Of a stretch of 64,000 nucleotides of DNA, positions 46,653-55,684 are shown one piece after another; position 1 is the first letter of the stretch, and the number at the start of each line of letters is the position of its first letter. The position numbers and the translations under genes are program-made. A model generated the notes under the pieces. The model did not search any database, was not told where the DNA came from, and saw nothing but the letters and a program-made list of their open reading frames with translations. Source of the DNA: Cheiracanthium punctorium (taxonomy: Eukaryota; Arthropoda; Arachnida; Araneae; Cheiracanthiidae); contig JAWZYV010013554.1 of NCBI GenBank assembly GCA_038373885.1, positions 1 to 64,000 on the forward strand. Reading direction: 5' to 3'.

Positions 46653-47348
46653 CAGGGATGGGCAAACTACGGCCCGCGGGACAAATCCGGCCTGCCGGAA
46701 GATTTTATCCGGCCCGCGGATAGAATTTTAATTGGCCGGTCCAACGGAAATTGAAAGAATATATATATATATTATAAATCCATATTAAGAATTATGAAAA
46801 TGGCTTGAAAAAAGTGCACTTTGAATTCGAACTCAGATTTCAAGATTTCAGTGCCATTAAAACAGAATTGGATATTTTTACCATGCCTTTCAACGTAAAT
46901 TGGTCAGATTTGCAGCTTGAATTAATTGAATCGCAATCTAACAATCATCTCAAGCAGTTGTTTCTAAATATGCCAGAGTTTTACAAATCACTATCGAAAG
47001 TATGCATCGAAAATTTAATATCTCACTCCCAGAAAATCTGTGCTATGTTTGCTTCATCTTATATATGTGAACAAGTGTTTTCAACTATGAACCTTAGACA
47101 GAATTCTTTCACAAGTAGACTGACAGATGAGCATTGAGCCTCGTTCCTTAGAATCAGTGCATCTCACTTCGAACCCCAATATAAGGAACTTTTGAAAATG
47201 AAATCGCAATTTCATTCATCTCATTAACATATTTAAATTGTAATACTTGTATATTGTTTTTAAAATTTTAGAAAAATTTATCTTGGACCGCCAAACTTTT
47301 TTTTTTTTCGATTTTTGGCCCGCGACCGAAAAAGTTTGCCCATCCCTG
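46653..47348 (+). mobile_element. hAT element remnant with perfect 8-bp duplication
   Basis: The ends CAGGGATGGGCAAACT and AGTTTGCCCATCCCTG are a perfect 16-bp inverted repeat. The element is flanked by TACTAGGC on both sides (46645-46652 and 47349-47356). Subterminal GGCCCGCGGG blocks are typical of the Charlie-like hAT group. The 696-bp element contains only the transposase C-terminus, so it is an internal deletion product. Confidence 0.93.
46805..47227 (+). pseudogene. hAT transposase C-terminal dimerisation region
   Basis: The frame encodes RFQDFSAIKTELDIFTMPFN, LQLELIESQSNNHLKQLF and later CAMFASSYICEQVFSTMNLR and SRLTDEH. These are the late motifs of hAT transposases of the group domesticated as GTF2IRD2/ZBED-like proteins; the final part is the hATC dimerisation domain. 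A TGA at 47135-47137 cuts the frame, after which the same frame continues ASFLRISASHF to TAA at 47225-47227. The BED zinc finger and the catalytic RNase-H-like DDE core are absent. It cannot make an active enzyme. Confidence 0.88.
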
Positions 47349-48507
47349 TACTAGGCTTTATAAAACTTTGATGAAGTTAGGAATTTAAAGAAATAGAACC
47401 GACTGCGAGGCCTGCCTCTTGGAAAAAAGATTGTAGAAAAGACCAGGTGAACTACCCAAGGGGCGCTTTCGAGAATTCATAGGTTTTGCACCGGTGCACC
47501 ACCAGAGCGTTTGAAAAGGCGGAGCGTTGGGCGGAGCTCTGGAAGTAACCGCCTTCGAAAACGTTTCAGTCATGTAGCGGTTGTCTGCTCAACGTGACCA
47601 GAATGACCCTGCTAGCGAGGTGGGTAATTAAGGTTATTAGCGTAGTGTTGCCAATGTTCATTTCTGTTTTCTTGCCTTGGAATCGGATGTGGTGCGGGGT
47701 TCCCGGGAGAGGAGAAAGAAAGCTTCTTCATGAGGGGTCTGGGTGGTGGATTTCGTGACGTCACGGTAAAGGATGGGATTTTCCGCGTTTTGTATTGAGT
47801 CTTATGGGAAAGTTCAGTTAATTAAATGCTTAAAATCGCGGTATTTTCATTAGACATGATCCAATAAATTATGTTATTTGTTTCAAAATACTACATTCAT
47901 GAAAATATATTGTGTTTATTAAATTTATTTACAAATATATATATAATAAACGAGTTTGAAATGTAAAGACTTTTTAAGAAATTTTTCAATTTTATTGAGT
48001 TATAAGCAACTGAAAAGTGCTTATACCATTTATGTCATTATTTTTATTAGTAGCTAGTTTTATTAGTAGTTAGTTTTTATTAGTAATTTTAAATAATAAA
48101 GACTGTTTAAACATTTATAAGACACAGTACAAATAACTCCGTGATTATTCGTAATCTTTATTGATTCTACGTTATTTTAACAAAATTTATCTATATTTTC
48201 TTTATGTTTTTAATCAATGCATTTAATTGTGCTTTAAAAAACGGATTACTGAAAATTAATATTTGAAATATTTATACTAATTACTAATCATAATAAGGAT
48301 TTAAATAAATTAATAATTGACCTTTCAATGAAATATCTTTTCTCAAATAACATGCAGAATTCTAATACAGAATAATCATATTACAACATTTTCTGAAAAA
48401 ATAAAAAATATATTTTAAAAGTTAAAATAAAGAAGAAAATTATATTTATAAACACAATAAGAATGATTAGATTACAATGCTCATGAGACATGACATTCAT
48501 TGCTAAT

Positions 48508-48976
48508 TCATACTTTTATAATTAATTGTCGGGTACCTTCAATCTGCATATTAGTTGAAAGTTTTCGTAGATTTCTTTCGTCGAGGAGACATAAAAATCC
48601 AAGATTATAAATTTCTCTATAGCATATTGGGGACTTTATATAAATGGAAAATGCCCGCTCGGTTAACTGAGGACTGTACTTCCTGGCGTAAGGATTCCTA
48701 AAAGTTAATGAAATTTGTTCTTCTAACAGTTTCAATTTATGAAGCAAAACTTCATTTATGTTTTTAGCTTCTTGGTGGATAAAGAAAGATAACTGCTCTA
48801 ACATGCATTCTAGTTCCAGCTTTGTTTTATTTTCATTTTTGTCTATAAAACCAAGCAAATCCTTTATCTGGGAATATTTCCTTAATTTCTTCTCTTTATC
48901 CAATTGTCCGGTTAAAATATGTTCTTTAACTCGATTATTATTTATAAATAATTCGAATGAAAGATCAGAATTTTTT
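48508..48976 (-). pseudogene. P-element transposase fragment (helical and HTH-like region)
   Basis: The open frame, bounded upstream by an in-frame TAA, encodes a helical segment rich in K, E and L (KTKLELECMLEQLSFFIHQE), then YARKYSPQLTERAFSIYIKS, CYREIYNLGFLCLLDERNLR and KLSTN. In P-element/THAP9-type transposases the THAP domain is followed by a coiled coil and then a Y-SPEL-AF-L-SP-AY-phi-R motif leading to P-TLR-W; the order and spacing here agree. The frame ends at a stop at 48508-48510, before any RNase-H-like catalytic residues. It probably continued from the THAP frame at 49155-49517 across an intron or a frame break. Confidence 0.7.
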
Positions 48977-49154
48977 TAAAGCTCGATGACAGTGAAACGG
49001 GTGTTGTGTACACATCCAGCTTGTAAAATACTACAAATTCTTGCTGAATAAAGCACTGCATGGAGATTTTAATATAATTTTCTCTGCCAGATTTTCAATA
49101 GAATTGATCAAATCATTTTTTTTTCAATTATTTCAATCTCCGATTTTTCATTTT

Positions 49155-49517
49155 TTAAATTGATTTTGTCTCCTTTCTTCTGAATAATTCCCCCTTTTTT
49201 TTGTTACAGTTTGATGAATATGACGACAAATTTGGAAACATGCTGGGTGTTGCATTTGGCTCCAGCTCATATTTGTCTCTTTTTATAATCATAAAAGAAC
49301 CATCAGGCTTCTGAATTTTATCTTCTTTTATAATGTCATCCTCATTAAAATGTTTGATACAAACATATGTATTTTTGTTAGGCGTCCAATTTTTTCTTGG
49401 GATCCTGCGCATCCATTCTGCCCTTCTTTGTTCATCTTGCGGAAACCTGTACACTTTCACATTTTCACATTTCTTATAGTTTGACTTGCAGCCGGGAACG
49501 CAACAAGACAAACGCAT
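49155..49517 (-). CDS. THAP-domain protein, N-terminus of P-like transposase
   Basis: The 120-residue frame from ATG 49517 begins MRLSCCVPGCKSN. It has the complete THAP zinc-finger pattern: Cys5 and Cys10 (C-x4-C), Arg-Phe-Pro at 24-26, Trp35, Cys53 and His56 (C-x2-H) followed by Phe57, and a late ATPSMF (89-94) in the place of the AVPTIF box. THAP domains bind DNA sequence-specifically and form the N-terminus of P-element transposases and of domesticated THAP proteins. The domain is intact, without stops or missing ligands. The frame then ends after a basic tail. The P-transposase-like piece 180 bases downstream suggests it was one gene, but a short free-standing THAP protein is also possible. 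Confidence 0.8.
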   Translation of the reverse strand: MRLSCCVPGCKSNYKKCENVKVYRFPQDEQRRAEWMRRIPRKNWTPNKNTYVCIKHFNEDDIIKEDKIQKPDGSFMIIKRDKYELEPNATPSMFPNLSSYSSNCNKKKGELFRRKETKSI

Positions 49518-49819
49518 TTATACAGATTGAAATAACTAGTTTAAATGGTAATATATTTTAAAATGATGCTTTTTTAACATTTTAGAGGTTTGTAGTATAA
49601 TACATTATGTACACAGATTGCTTACACACGTTTAAACAAGAGAACAACAGCGTTAAAGGATCAGTATGTCCAAAATCCTAATGGAGGATATCGCCTCCTT
49701 GGGTTCGAGGCTATAAAAGTCACGTGACGGTGGAAAACAAACAACCATTTCTCCATAGGCTTATGTGCTGGACTCCTGGTAATAAGCGCAAAATCAAAAA
49801 AATAATAATTATACCTCTG

Positions 49820-49927
49820 TATTGTGCTGCCTACGAATGTTTCAATAACTCTCTGGAACCTGTACATGACTGCAAAAAGATATCTCTCCAAAGATTCCCA
49901 TTAAAAAGTGCTAACATATTAAAACTT
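49820..49927 (+). pseudogene. half of a THAP domain on the opposite strand
   Basis: Within an open frame (49724-50104) the stretch YCAAYECFNNS ... KKISLQRFPLKSANILKL matches the first half of a THAP domain: C-x4-C, then the I-S-phi-x-R-F-P core. The second half with Trp and C-x2-H is not present, as the frame continues into unrelated residues. It points away from the intact THAP frame on the minus strand, inside the same putative transposon. Confidence 0.6.
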
Positions 49928-50312
49928 ATACTGAGACGAGGCTATTTCAGCCACGTGTGGATGGAAAATATACACTTCAGCCAATCAGATTACAGGGCCA
50001 CTCATCAACACAGCCGAAAGGTCACGTGTTGGTGGAAAAATGACGTCATATCGATATCCTCCATTGCTTTCAATGGGATGACCAGCGAAAATCCCATCCT
50101 TTAGCGTGACGTCACAGACCGTTCACGTGACCACCACCCAGGCTCTCCAATTAGAAGTTCTCTTTCACCCTCGCGGCGGTGGTGAGGCTCCGTGTTTTGA
50201 GGGAGGATGACCGAAACCGGTTGACAGCCGTGACGTCACTGAACCGAAGAATGACCGCAACTGGTAGCACAGGTGCATAACCGACCGGTGGTACTTCTCG
50301 AACGGGCCCTAG

Positions 50313-50560
50313 GTGTTGAATCAGGATTGGCAAAAGTTGTCAGCTGATATTAATCACTGCTGCGCTGATCTACAGTCAACTCCGGTTATAGTGAACCCAC
50401 TGGGGATCGGCAAATTTCGTTCGCTGTATCCGAAGTTCCTTGATGGTGAACAAGAAATCGTAATACACAATGAAAAATAGATTTTTATGCTCGTGCTGCA
50501 TACTTATCAACTAAATCGAACATATTAATCCGCATTCATGGTTATAAAAAATATTTATTA
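50313..50560. mobile_element. pogo/Tigger-like end at 50372
   Basis: TACAGTCAACTCCGGTTATA GTGAACC is a recognisable pogo/Tigger-type terminus, similar to 30715. Its partner end was not found. Confidence 0.5.
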
Positions 50561-50950
50561 TCCTTTCACAGAGACCGCATTGAGATCCAGGCATATTTTA
50601 AATTAGTTTCATGCATATTTTGTCGGGATATTACTAATTTAAATGGGGGAGAAAAATTATATTTATACAATTTTCACTGTTTCCAACTGGGAGCATGGGT
50701 CATTTCTGATTCTTAATTGACATTGGTTTCAAAAACGGAATATACTGATGGGTAGTTTAAATAATAAGCAAAACATTAAGAATTGATAAAAGATTTATTT
50801 TAAGTAAAGATAAGAATTGAGTTTGTGAAGGGGGGATGTATCGAGATATCTCCGTTAAAATTTATGAAAATGGCTATTTTCATGATTTTTTGTCCAGTTT
50901 CCCACTCATGATTGAAATGGAACTTCTATTTCAAAAAATCAAATCATCTT
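50561..50950. mobile_element. TTAACCTTTTACAG-family element, broken copy
   Basis: ATTGAGATCCAGGCATATTT through GATGGGTAGTTTAAATAATA matches 36026-36275, and the region from GAAGGGGGGATGTATCGAG to TTCAAAAAATCAAATCAT matches 62100-62260. This copy therefore joins both halves, but its right end is missing where the foldback half element starts. Confidence 0.65.
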
Positions 50951-50954
50951 TTGA

Positions 50955-51125
50955 CCCTTTGAGGCGCAACCCTTTCCAGTTGCTGAAAAAAGGGCAGCCG
51001 TTGTCATCGCTCGACTTAACTACCAGCAAGATGGCGGACGATCGAAAAGTTCATCGTGTGCCACAGATCTAGAGACCCTTTTTTGACGACAGCTGGCTGT
51101 GCCAGCACAGCCAGCTGTCGTCAAA
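50955..51125. mobile_element. TTAA-type foldback element, half copy (end A)
   Basis: It begins after TTGA (a mutated TTAA) with CCCTTTGAGGCGCAACCC, runs through AAGATGGCGGACGATC and ends in the central hairpin (GACGACAGCTGGCTGTGC then GCACAGCCAGCTGTCGTC). Confidence 0.75.
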
Positions 51126-52255
51126 ATGCCAGGTACGACCATGTGGTATATGTCGCCAATATTACGGACTCTTTTATTCTCCCACTGGACTTCTCAAAAT
51201 CACATACATTTAGCTTCGACTTTAAGAACAATGATCTTCGTTGAGACTCAGAAGAAATAACAGATTTCGGCATTAAACATGAAGCTGTTTTACCTGTTCA
51301 GGAAGTAATAGCCCAGACTAATGTCACTCTACTACCTATGTTTGGGACTGCAAAGATTTAACCGTTTTACTGCTATACAGCGCCATTACTCTTTTGGAAT
51401 GTACACCCTCCAAAAGAAGCATTCGAGCAAGAGAGAAGTTTCCTACGTTGGTTTCGTATATTAACAATTATTTATCATAGAATGTTAATTAGGCTATGTA
51501 TAAATATGAATCTCCATATTTCTGTCAGGTTGTGCATTTTTCAAAAACTCAATTATTATTCGCAAATCTAAAATAGGAAATTTCTCTCTTGTTCGAATAC
51601 TATTTTTGGAGGGTGTACGTTTTTCAAAAACTCAATTATTTTTCGCAAACCTAAAATAGGAAATTTCTCTCTTGCTCCAATAGTTTTATTGGAGAGTGTA
51701 TGAGGATTTTGATGGATAGCAGTCAAACGGTTAAATTTGATGTTTTAAAGGTAGTTAACTGATATATTTTACTATTAATTTAGTTTAAGAAATAATAATT
51801 GTTAGTATTTTAAGTGTTAAAAATAAAAGAACATGCACAAAAATTTTCTCCCCTCTTTTTCGAATCCGAATGAGTTACCCGAACGACTCCCGCGCCCCAT
51901 CTTTCTTCATGTAGCTGTTAATAATCATTTTGGAACAAGTATTGAAATAATTGTGAAATTTCCGACCGTTGTTCGTAAAAAGATAATTTAGCTTTCATTG
52001 AAAAAAGATTACTAAAATTGACAGTTTGAAAAATTCTATTTCATTTGATGGATGAAATTTTCGCACACAGGCCTACTGTTTACGAAACTTGGCTAAGGAA
52101 TGAGACGAACACTTCAACAGTTTTTTCCAAAGTGATTATTAATAGACACGTTGAAAATGGCGTTTTTGATTCCACATTGCTGCGTCATTCTCAATCTTTA
52201 TAATGTGTCCTACCTCCCCTCACATTTTATGCCAACAGTTATGGGACACTCTGTA
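51126..52255. other. stretch without a recognised gene
   Basis: Two related segments (GTGTACGTTTTTCAAAAACT near 51614 and GTTGTGCATTTTTCAAAAAC near 51530) form a diverged tandem repeat of about 90 bp. 51900-52255 resembles the inner right part of the 60117-60560 MITE (CAAAGTGATTATTAATAGAC, TTGCTGCGTCATTCTCAATC) and ends GGGACACTCTGTA, so it is probably a diverged relative. Confidence 0.5.
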
Positions 52256-52440
52256 TATTTAAAGCAACACAAGCGGCGAACGGTGTAAAGGTTTCAATGT
52301 TCTTGAACCAATAACAGCAATTTCTGTTTCGTCAGTATTCCTTTGAGGACATTTCCGACAAAATGGAAATACTTTCAGTCAACTGCAAAGTGCACACCAA
52401 ACTATTGTTATATACAAATCCTTAGTGTAGGAATCTGCCA
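52256..52440 (+). repeat. low-copy repeat shared with 55452-55650
   Basis: TTCTTGAACCAATAACAGC, CAGTATTCCTTTGAGGACAT, GTCAACTGCAAAGTGCACAC and TATTGTTATATACAAATCCT occur in the same order and strand at 55452-55650 with about one difference in ten bases. No coding region is supported. Confidence 0.75.
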
Positions 52441-53344
52441 AAATGTTTTGGAGAAAGGCCGCAAAAGTTAAGGCGACAACTCTCATGATAATTCCGTGGC
52501 GAGAAAGTATCGATCGAGAAGTCAATAAGGAAGATATGTTACTTGAACGAAGAGAGGAGAGCTATTCGAAAGTAAAACTGAGCCACTGGAATAACAGGTG
52601 TCAACTTTTGTCACGTTTTAACCCTTTGAGGCCGTATTAAATCTATTCTCTTCACACCTGACAAAAATCTCTCAAAGAGCAATCACATAAATATTTTGAA
52701 AAAAAAACCTATTAAACTTATTAACGACAGGTAGAAAGCGTATTTTCAATTTAGCCACTTTGTGGCTAGATCTGTCTATTTTTTTGTGGCTCAATCTGCC
52801 CATTTAGCCAATTTGTGACTAGATCTTGGCAAACTGGCTTTGCCAAAGTATTTTGTAAATCGGAAATGAAAGTCCAAATGACTCAAAAAACACTTCCAGA
52901 CAAGCATATTTCAACAACACAAGCACTTAAAATTAAACACCAAAGAATAATTTATTTTTTTCTCAGCTTGAAAACACTTTTAGTCATTTCTGGCTACTTT
53001 TAACTTTGATCTCAGATGGCAACACTGATAAGAGTCTGAAACTAGCGCCGCAGTGGCGAAAATTTGCGCGTTCGCAAAAAAACAGAGCTTATCGGGCAGC
53101 CTGTACTTGAAGAGATGGGATCGGAGGCAGCCTTGGCTGAAGTCGTTCGTGAAAAAATTTGGCGCATGATATGCAAAATTTGGCTACCCCTGCTTTATGA
53201 TAACTCGTGTCCTATCTTCTACAGCTATGTTCGGCTCCACTACAGCAAATAGGGACTTTTGAAACCACATAGAATTTGATAGGTGAAATTAGTTTCGAAA
53301 CAGATGCGATATAGGAATATTGGGAGTTATGAGAGACCTTACCT
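52441..53344. other. stretch without a recognised gene; possible intron
   Basis: If 53345-53461 is a minus-strand first exon, this is its first intron. A diverged piece around 52610-52640 (TTTTAACCCTTTGAGGCCGT) resembles a TTAA-element end. I could not identify a second exon. Confidence 0.4.
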
Positions 53345-53461
53345 TGTCGTAAAGCCAGAACAACTCCGTAAAGGGACGATATCGAAGCTGTTCCCCGATT
53401 TGTGTACTACTTTGGTGATAGTTGTTATCTCTGTCGTTCTCGTTTGCTAAGGCGGCCATTG
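53345..53461 (-). CDS. candidate first coding exon of an unknown gene
   Basis: On the minus strand an ATG at 53461 in the context CTCAATGGCC follows an in-frame TGA 12 bases upstream. It opens 39 codons (starting MAALANENDRD and ending RYRPFTELFWLYDK), followed directly by GTAAGG, a strong donor. The local base composition is richer in GC than the surroundings, and the peptide has a polar, Asn/Asp-rich start and then an aromatic-rich segment. I do not recognise the family and did not find exon 2 in the lower coordinates, where only repeats and AT-rich DNA are evident. The exon would be spliced to something outside what I could trace. Confidence 0.45.
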
Positions 53462-53928
53462 AGCTTGCTCAGCTAAATTTAGACATGTTTTTGGCGAGAT
53501 TTCACCACCACCAGTTTGGTGATAGATCTTTGTTGCTGGGCAATTAAATTTCGATACCCGCCAGGATACACACGCGTTTCTTAGCAACTATGAATACAAG
53601 CAAAATAACGTAAATATACGGAATCGACGCAATGTTCCTAAATTTGACACATTATCACTAGTATAGCATTAACGGTAAAGTACTGATTATCTGTTACAAG
53701 CACACTTCTGTCGCCAAAATTTGTAAAAAGCGTAACAGGCATCGAACAAAAATGCATCACTTTAAAAAATAAGTAAATGCGAAATTTCGTCCAATTTTAT
53801 TTATCGTTAAAAGTCGCATACACTTATAATTGACAGTGAATTTCTATAATCGATCAAACTGATTTGAGTTGTAGACATTTTACTGAAGAATTTACCAAAA
53901 TCACATAAATCATCGAAGCAATGTATAA

Positions 53929-53942
53929 TTTTTTTTTTTTTT
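53929..53942 (-). other. A-tract downstream of the SGT-like frame
   Basis: On the minus strand about 14 consecutive A follow the stop codon by about 35 bases. This may be the remnant poly(A) tail of a retrocopied mRNA. A matching target duplication was not found. Confidence 0.5.
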
Positions 53943-53974
53943 CGGTTCCCTGGCTATATTGAAGTTTCTTTCAA

Positions 53975-54772
53975 CTAGTCCAGTTTCCCAATGTAGTACT
54001 CGCGCATCTGCATGCCCCTTTCTCTGTTGGCCAGTTGGGGATCGGAGGAGTCTTCCTGGGGCCTCGGCCCGAAGACGTTTCCCACGTTGCCTGTTAATCG
54101 GGCCAGAAGCGCACGACTGAGTCGGCAAAGCGGCTCCAGCACCCTCAATGCAACGAGGTTCATCCTCTTGCTGATCAGTTCCATGTTGGCCGCGCATGCC
54201 TGGTTGCCAGGGTCGATCCTGAGGGCCTTGCGGTAGCAGCGTACGGCCCTCGCCGGCTGTTCCATGAGGGCGTGGATCAGTCCCAGCCAGCAGTAGGCCT
54301 TGGCGTAGTTCCGATCCAGCTCCAGAGCCTTGTTGCAGTCGGCAACGGCCTCTTGCAGCAGGCCCTGCCGGACCCTCGAGGCCGCGCGGTTGCAGTGGTA
54401 GATGGCGTTCCTCGGGTCCAGCTGTATGGCCCTCGTGTACTCCCGCTCAGCCTGTTCGTAGAGGTCGGAATCCATCAGTCGGTTGCCGGTCCTCTTGTGC
54501 GACTCCGCGGCTATCCGGCTTTTGACGGGCGTGGGACGGTGTCCGACCCTGACCATCTCTTCCAGGGGCACCAGCACTTTCAGGAGGACGTAGTCGGTCA
54601 TCTTTATCTTGTAGACTCTCTTCAGGCAGTCCGTGGCCTTGTCTATTTTGCGCCTTGCCTGCTTGGAGGGGCACTTCTTGGGCAGGCGGTCCAGAAGGAA
54701 GTCGTAAATGACCAAGACCAGCTCCTTGGAGTCGTGGCACAGTTTGGGGTCGGCCGCTTTTCTGGACATCAT
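53975..54772 (-). CDS. SGT/SGTA-like TPR co-chaperone, single exon
   Basis: The 265-residue intact frame has an N-terminal helical region (about 11-60; SKELVLVIYDFLLDRL, ATDCLKRVYKI) like the homodimerisation domain of small glutamine-rich TPR proteins. Three TPR motifs follow (about 88-121, 122-155, 156-189), then a basic helix to about 225 and a short tail ending MREYYIGKLD. SGTA binds Hsp70/Hsp90 tails through a carboxylate clamp and passes tail-anchored proteins to the GET/BAG6 pathway. Clamp positions Lys93, Asn97, Asn128 and Lys158 are kept, but the Arg expected in KAY-x-R is Trp162. The usual C-terminal NNP and Gln-rich region is replaced by a short tail; family members are about 300 residues or more. 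The frame is strikingly GC-rich in AT-rich DNA. It is intronless and an A14 tract lies about 35 bases after the stop, so a retrogene is likely. Confidence 0.85.
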   Translation of the reverse strand: MMSRKAADPKLCHDSKELVLVIYDFLLDRLPKKCPSKQARRKIDKATDCLKRVYKIKMTDYVLLKVLVPLEEMVRVGHRPTPVKSRIAAESHKRTGNRLMDSDLYEQAEREYTRAIQLDPRNAIYHCNRAASRVRQGLLQEAVADCNKALELDRNYAKAYCWLGLIHALMEQPARAVRCYRKALRIDPGNQACAANMELISKRMNLVALRVLEPLCRLSRALLARLTGNVGNVFGPRPQEDSSDPQLANRERGMQMREYYIGKLD

Positions 54773-54781
54773 TCAATCTGA

Positions 54782-55451
54782 GGAATTTTCCAGGATGTGC
54801 AAAAGAATTGCGATCTGTGAAATAGACGTGAAGAATCTAATTGTTAATTAAAAAAAGAACTGAATTTCTCTTTCAATATTTTAAACACTTTTGTCGATGT
54901 TATCTAATCTATATAATATTTTCAAAAAGTTTGTTGCCAAACTGCTGAAAAAAAAAACTTAATAATGAATCTTTTTCATTTTTATCTCACGGTTTAATGC
55001 TCTGAGTATGGTATTCTTAAACGGCAAATGAAAATGACGTAAATTTTGTGAGCTACTCTTCCAAAATTTCATGAGATATTACCCAAATTAAAATCTTTAA
55101 AAGGTTAGTTCGGGAAAGAAATATTTCAGTAAATACTTGAGGTGGTTATATTCCCAGCCAATATTTTCAAATCACAAGTAGAACTGGTGCGCTTTAAAAT
55201 GGTGTTAGAAAATCAATAAAATTCATAACTCGTGACATCATAATGACGTATAATTTCCGGATTCCGCATTGTGATATCGTATTATACGGTTTACTGGGAA
55301 TAATCGCAATCGTTTACTGTTTTCGTTAGGAAGAAAAAATAATGAGGTGGTGCTGTGCCGAGGAGCACGGTCGTTGGTTTAACAAGGATTGCCTATGTCA
55401 GTTGAGTCCACTTTTAGTGTTAAATTTAGTGAAATCTGTTCTCGAATGATC
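54782..55451. other. AT-rich region upstream of the SGT-like gene
   Basis: On the minus strand GTCTATTTCACAG ends near 54815, an acceptor-like string about 40 bases before the start codon, so a 5'-UTR intron is conceivable. No other feature is seen. Confidence 0.4.
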
Positions 55452-55650
55452 GTAACAACTTCCCAACAACGCAACACAAGGGGGCCGAACGGGGTACAGA
55501 AGTGTTGCATTGTTCTTGAACCAATAACAGCGATTTCCGTTTTGCCAGTATTCCTTTGAGGACATTTCAGCCAAAATGGAAATACCTTCGGTCAACTGCA
55601 AAGTGCACACCAAACTATTGTTATATACAAATCCTTAGTCTACGAATCTG
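55452..55650 (+). repeat. low-copy repeat shared with 52256-52440
   Basis: This is the second copy of the repeat described there. It is followed by a SINE-like sequence instead of the AT-rich flank of the first copy. Confidence 0.75.
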
Positions 55651-55684
55651 CAGAACAATCACCCACTTTCACAGTTTTTTACAG

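Larger units (their letters stand above)
47457..50312 (-). mobile_element. putative P-element-like transposon
   Basis: Both outer segments are inverted relatives of each other. The left starts CAAGGGGCGCTTTCGAGAAT and the right, reverse-complemented, starts CTAGGGCCCGTTCGAGAAGT. Further inside, TGGGTGGTGG, GTGACGTCACGGTAAAGGAT and GGATGGGATTTTCC occur at about 47748-47792 and, inverted, at about 50089-50141. Between them lie a THAP-domain frame and a P-transposase-like fragment on the minus strand. A length of 2856 bp, long inverted ends and a THAP transposase fit the P superfamily. No clean 8-bp duplication was found and the catalytic domain is missing, so the element looks dead or non-autonomous. 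Confidence 0.6.

Noticed and set aside
51056..51244. 62-codon plus frame with a protein-like stretch (SFILPLDFSKSHTFSFDFKN)
   Set aside because: It starts in the foldback element's hairpin and no family, splice signal or continuation could be recognised.
54447..54776. 109-codon minus frame overlapping the SGT-like gene
   Set aside because: It is a shifted reading of the same GC-rich sequence; the TPR pattern is only in the 265-residue frame.
54272..54781. 169-codon plus-strand frame opposite the SGT-like gene
   Set aside because: It lies wholly antisense to the TPR frame and is explained by that gene's high GC; no protein motif is visible.
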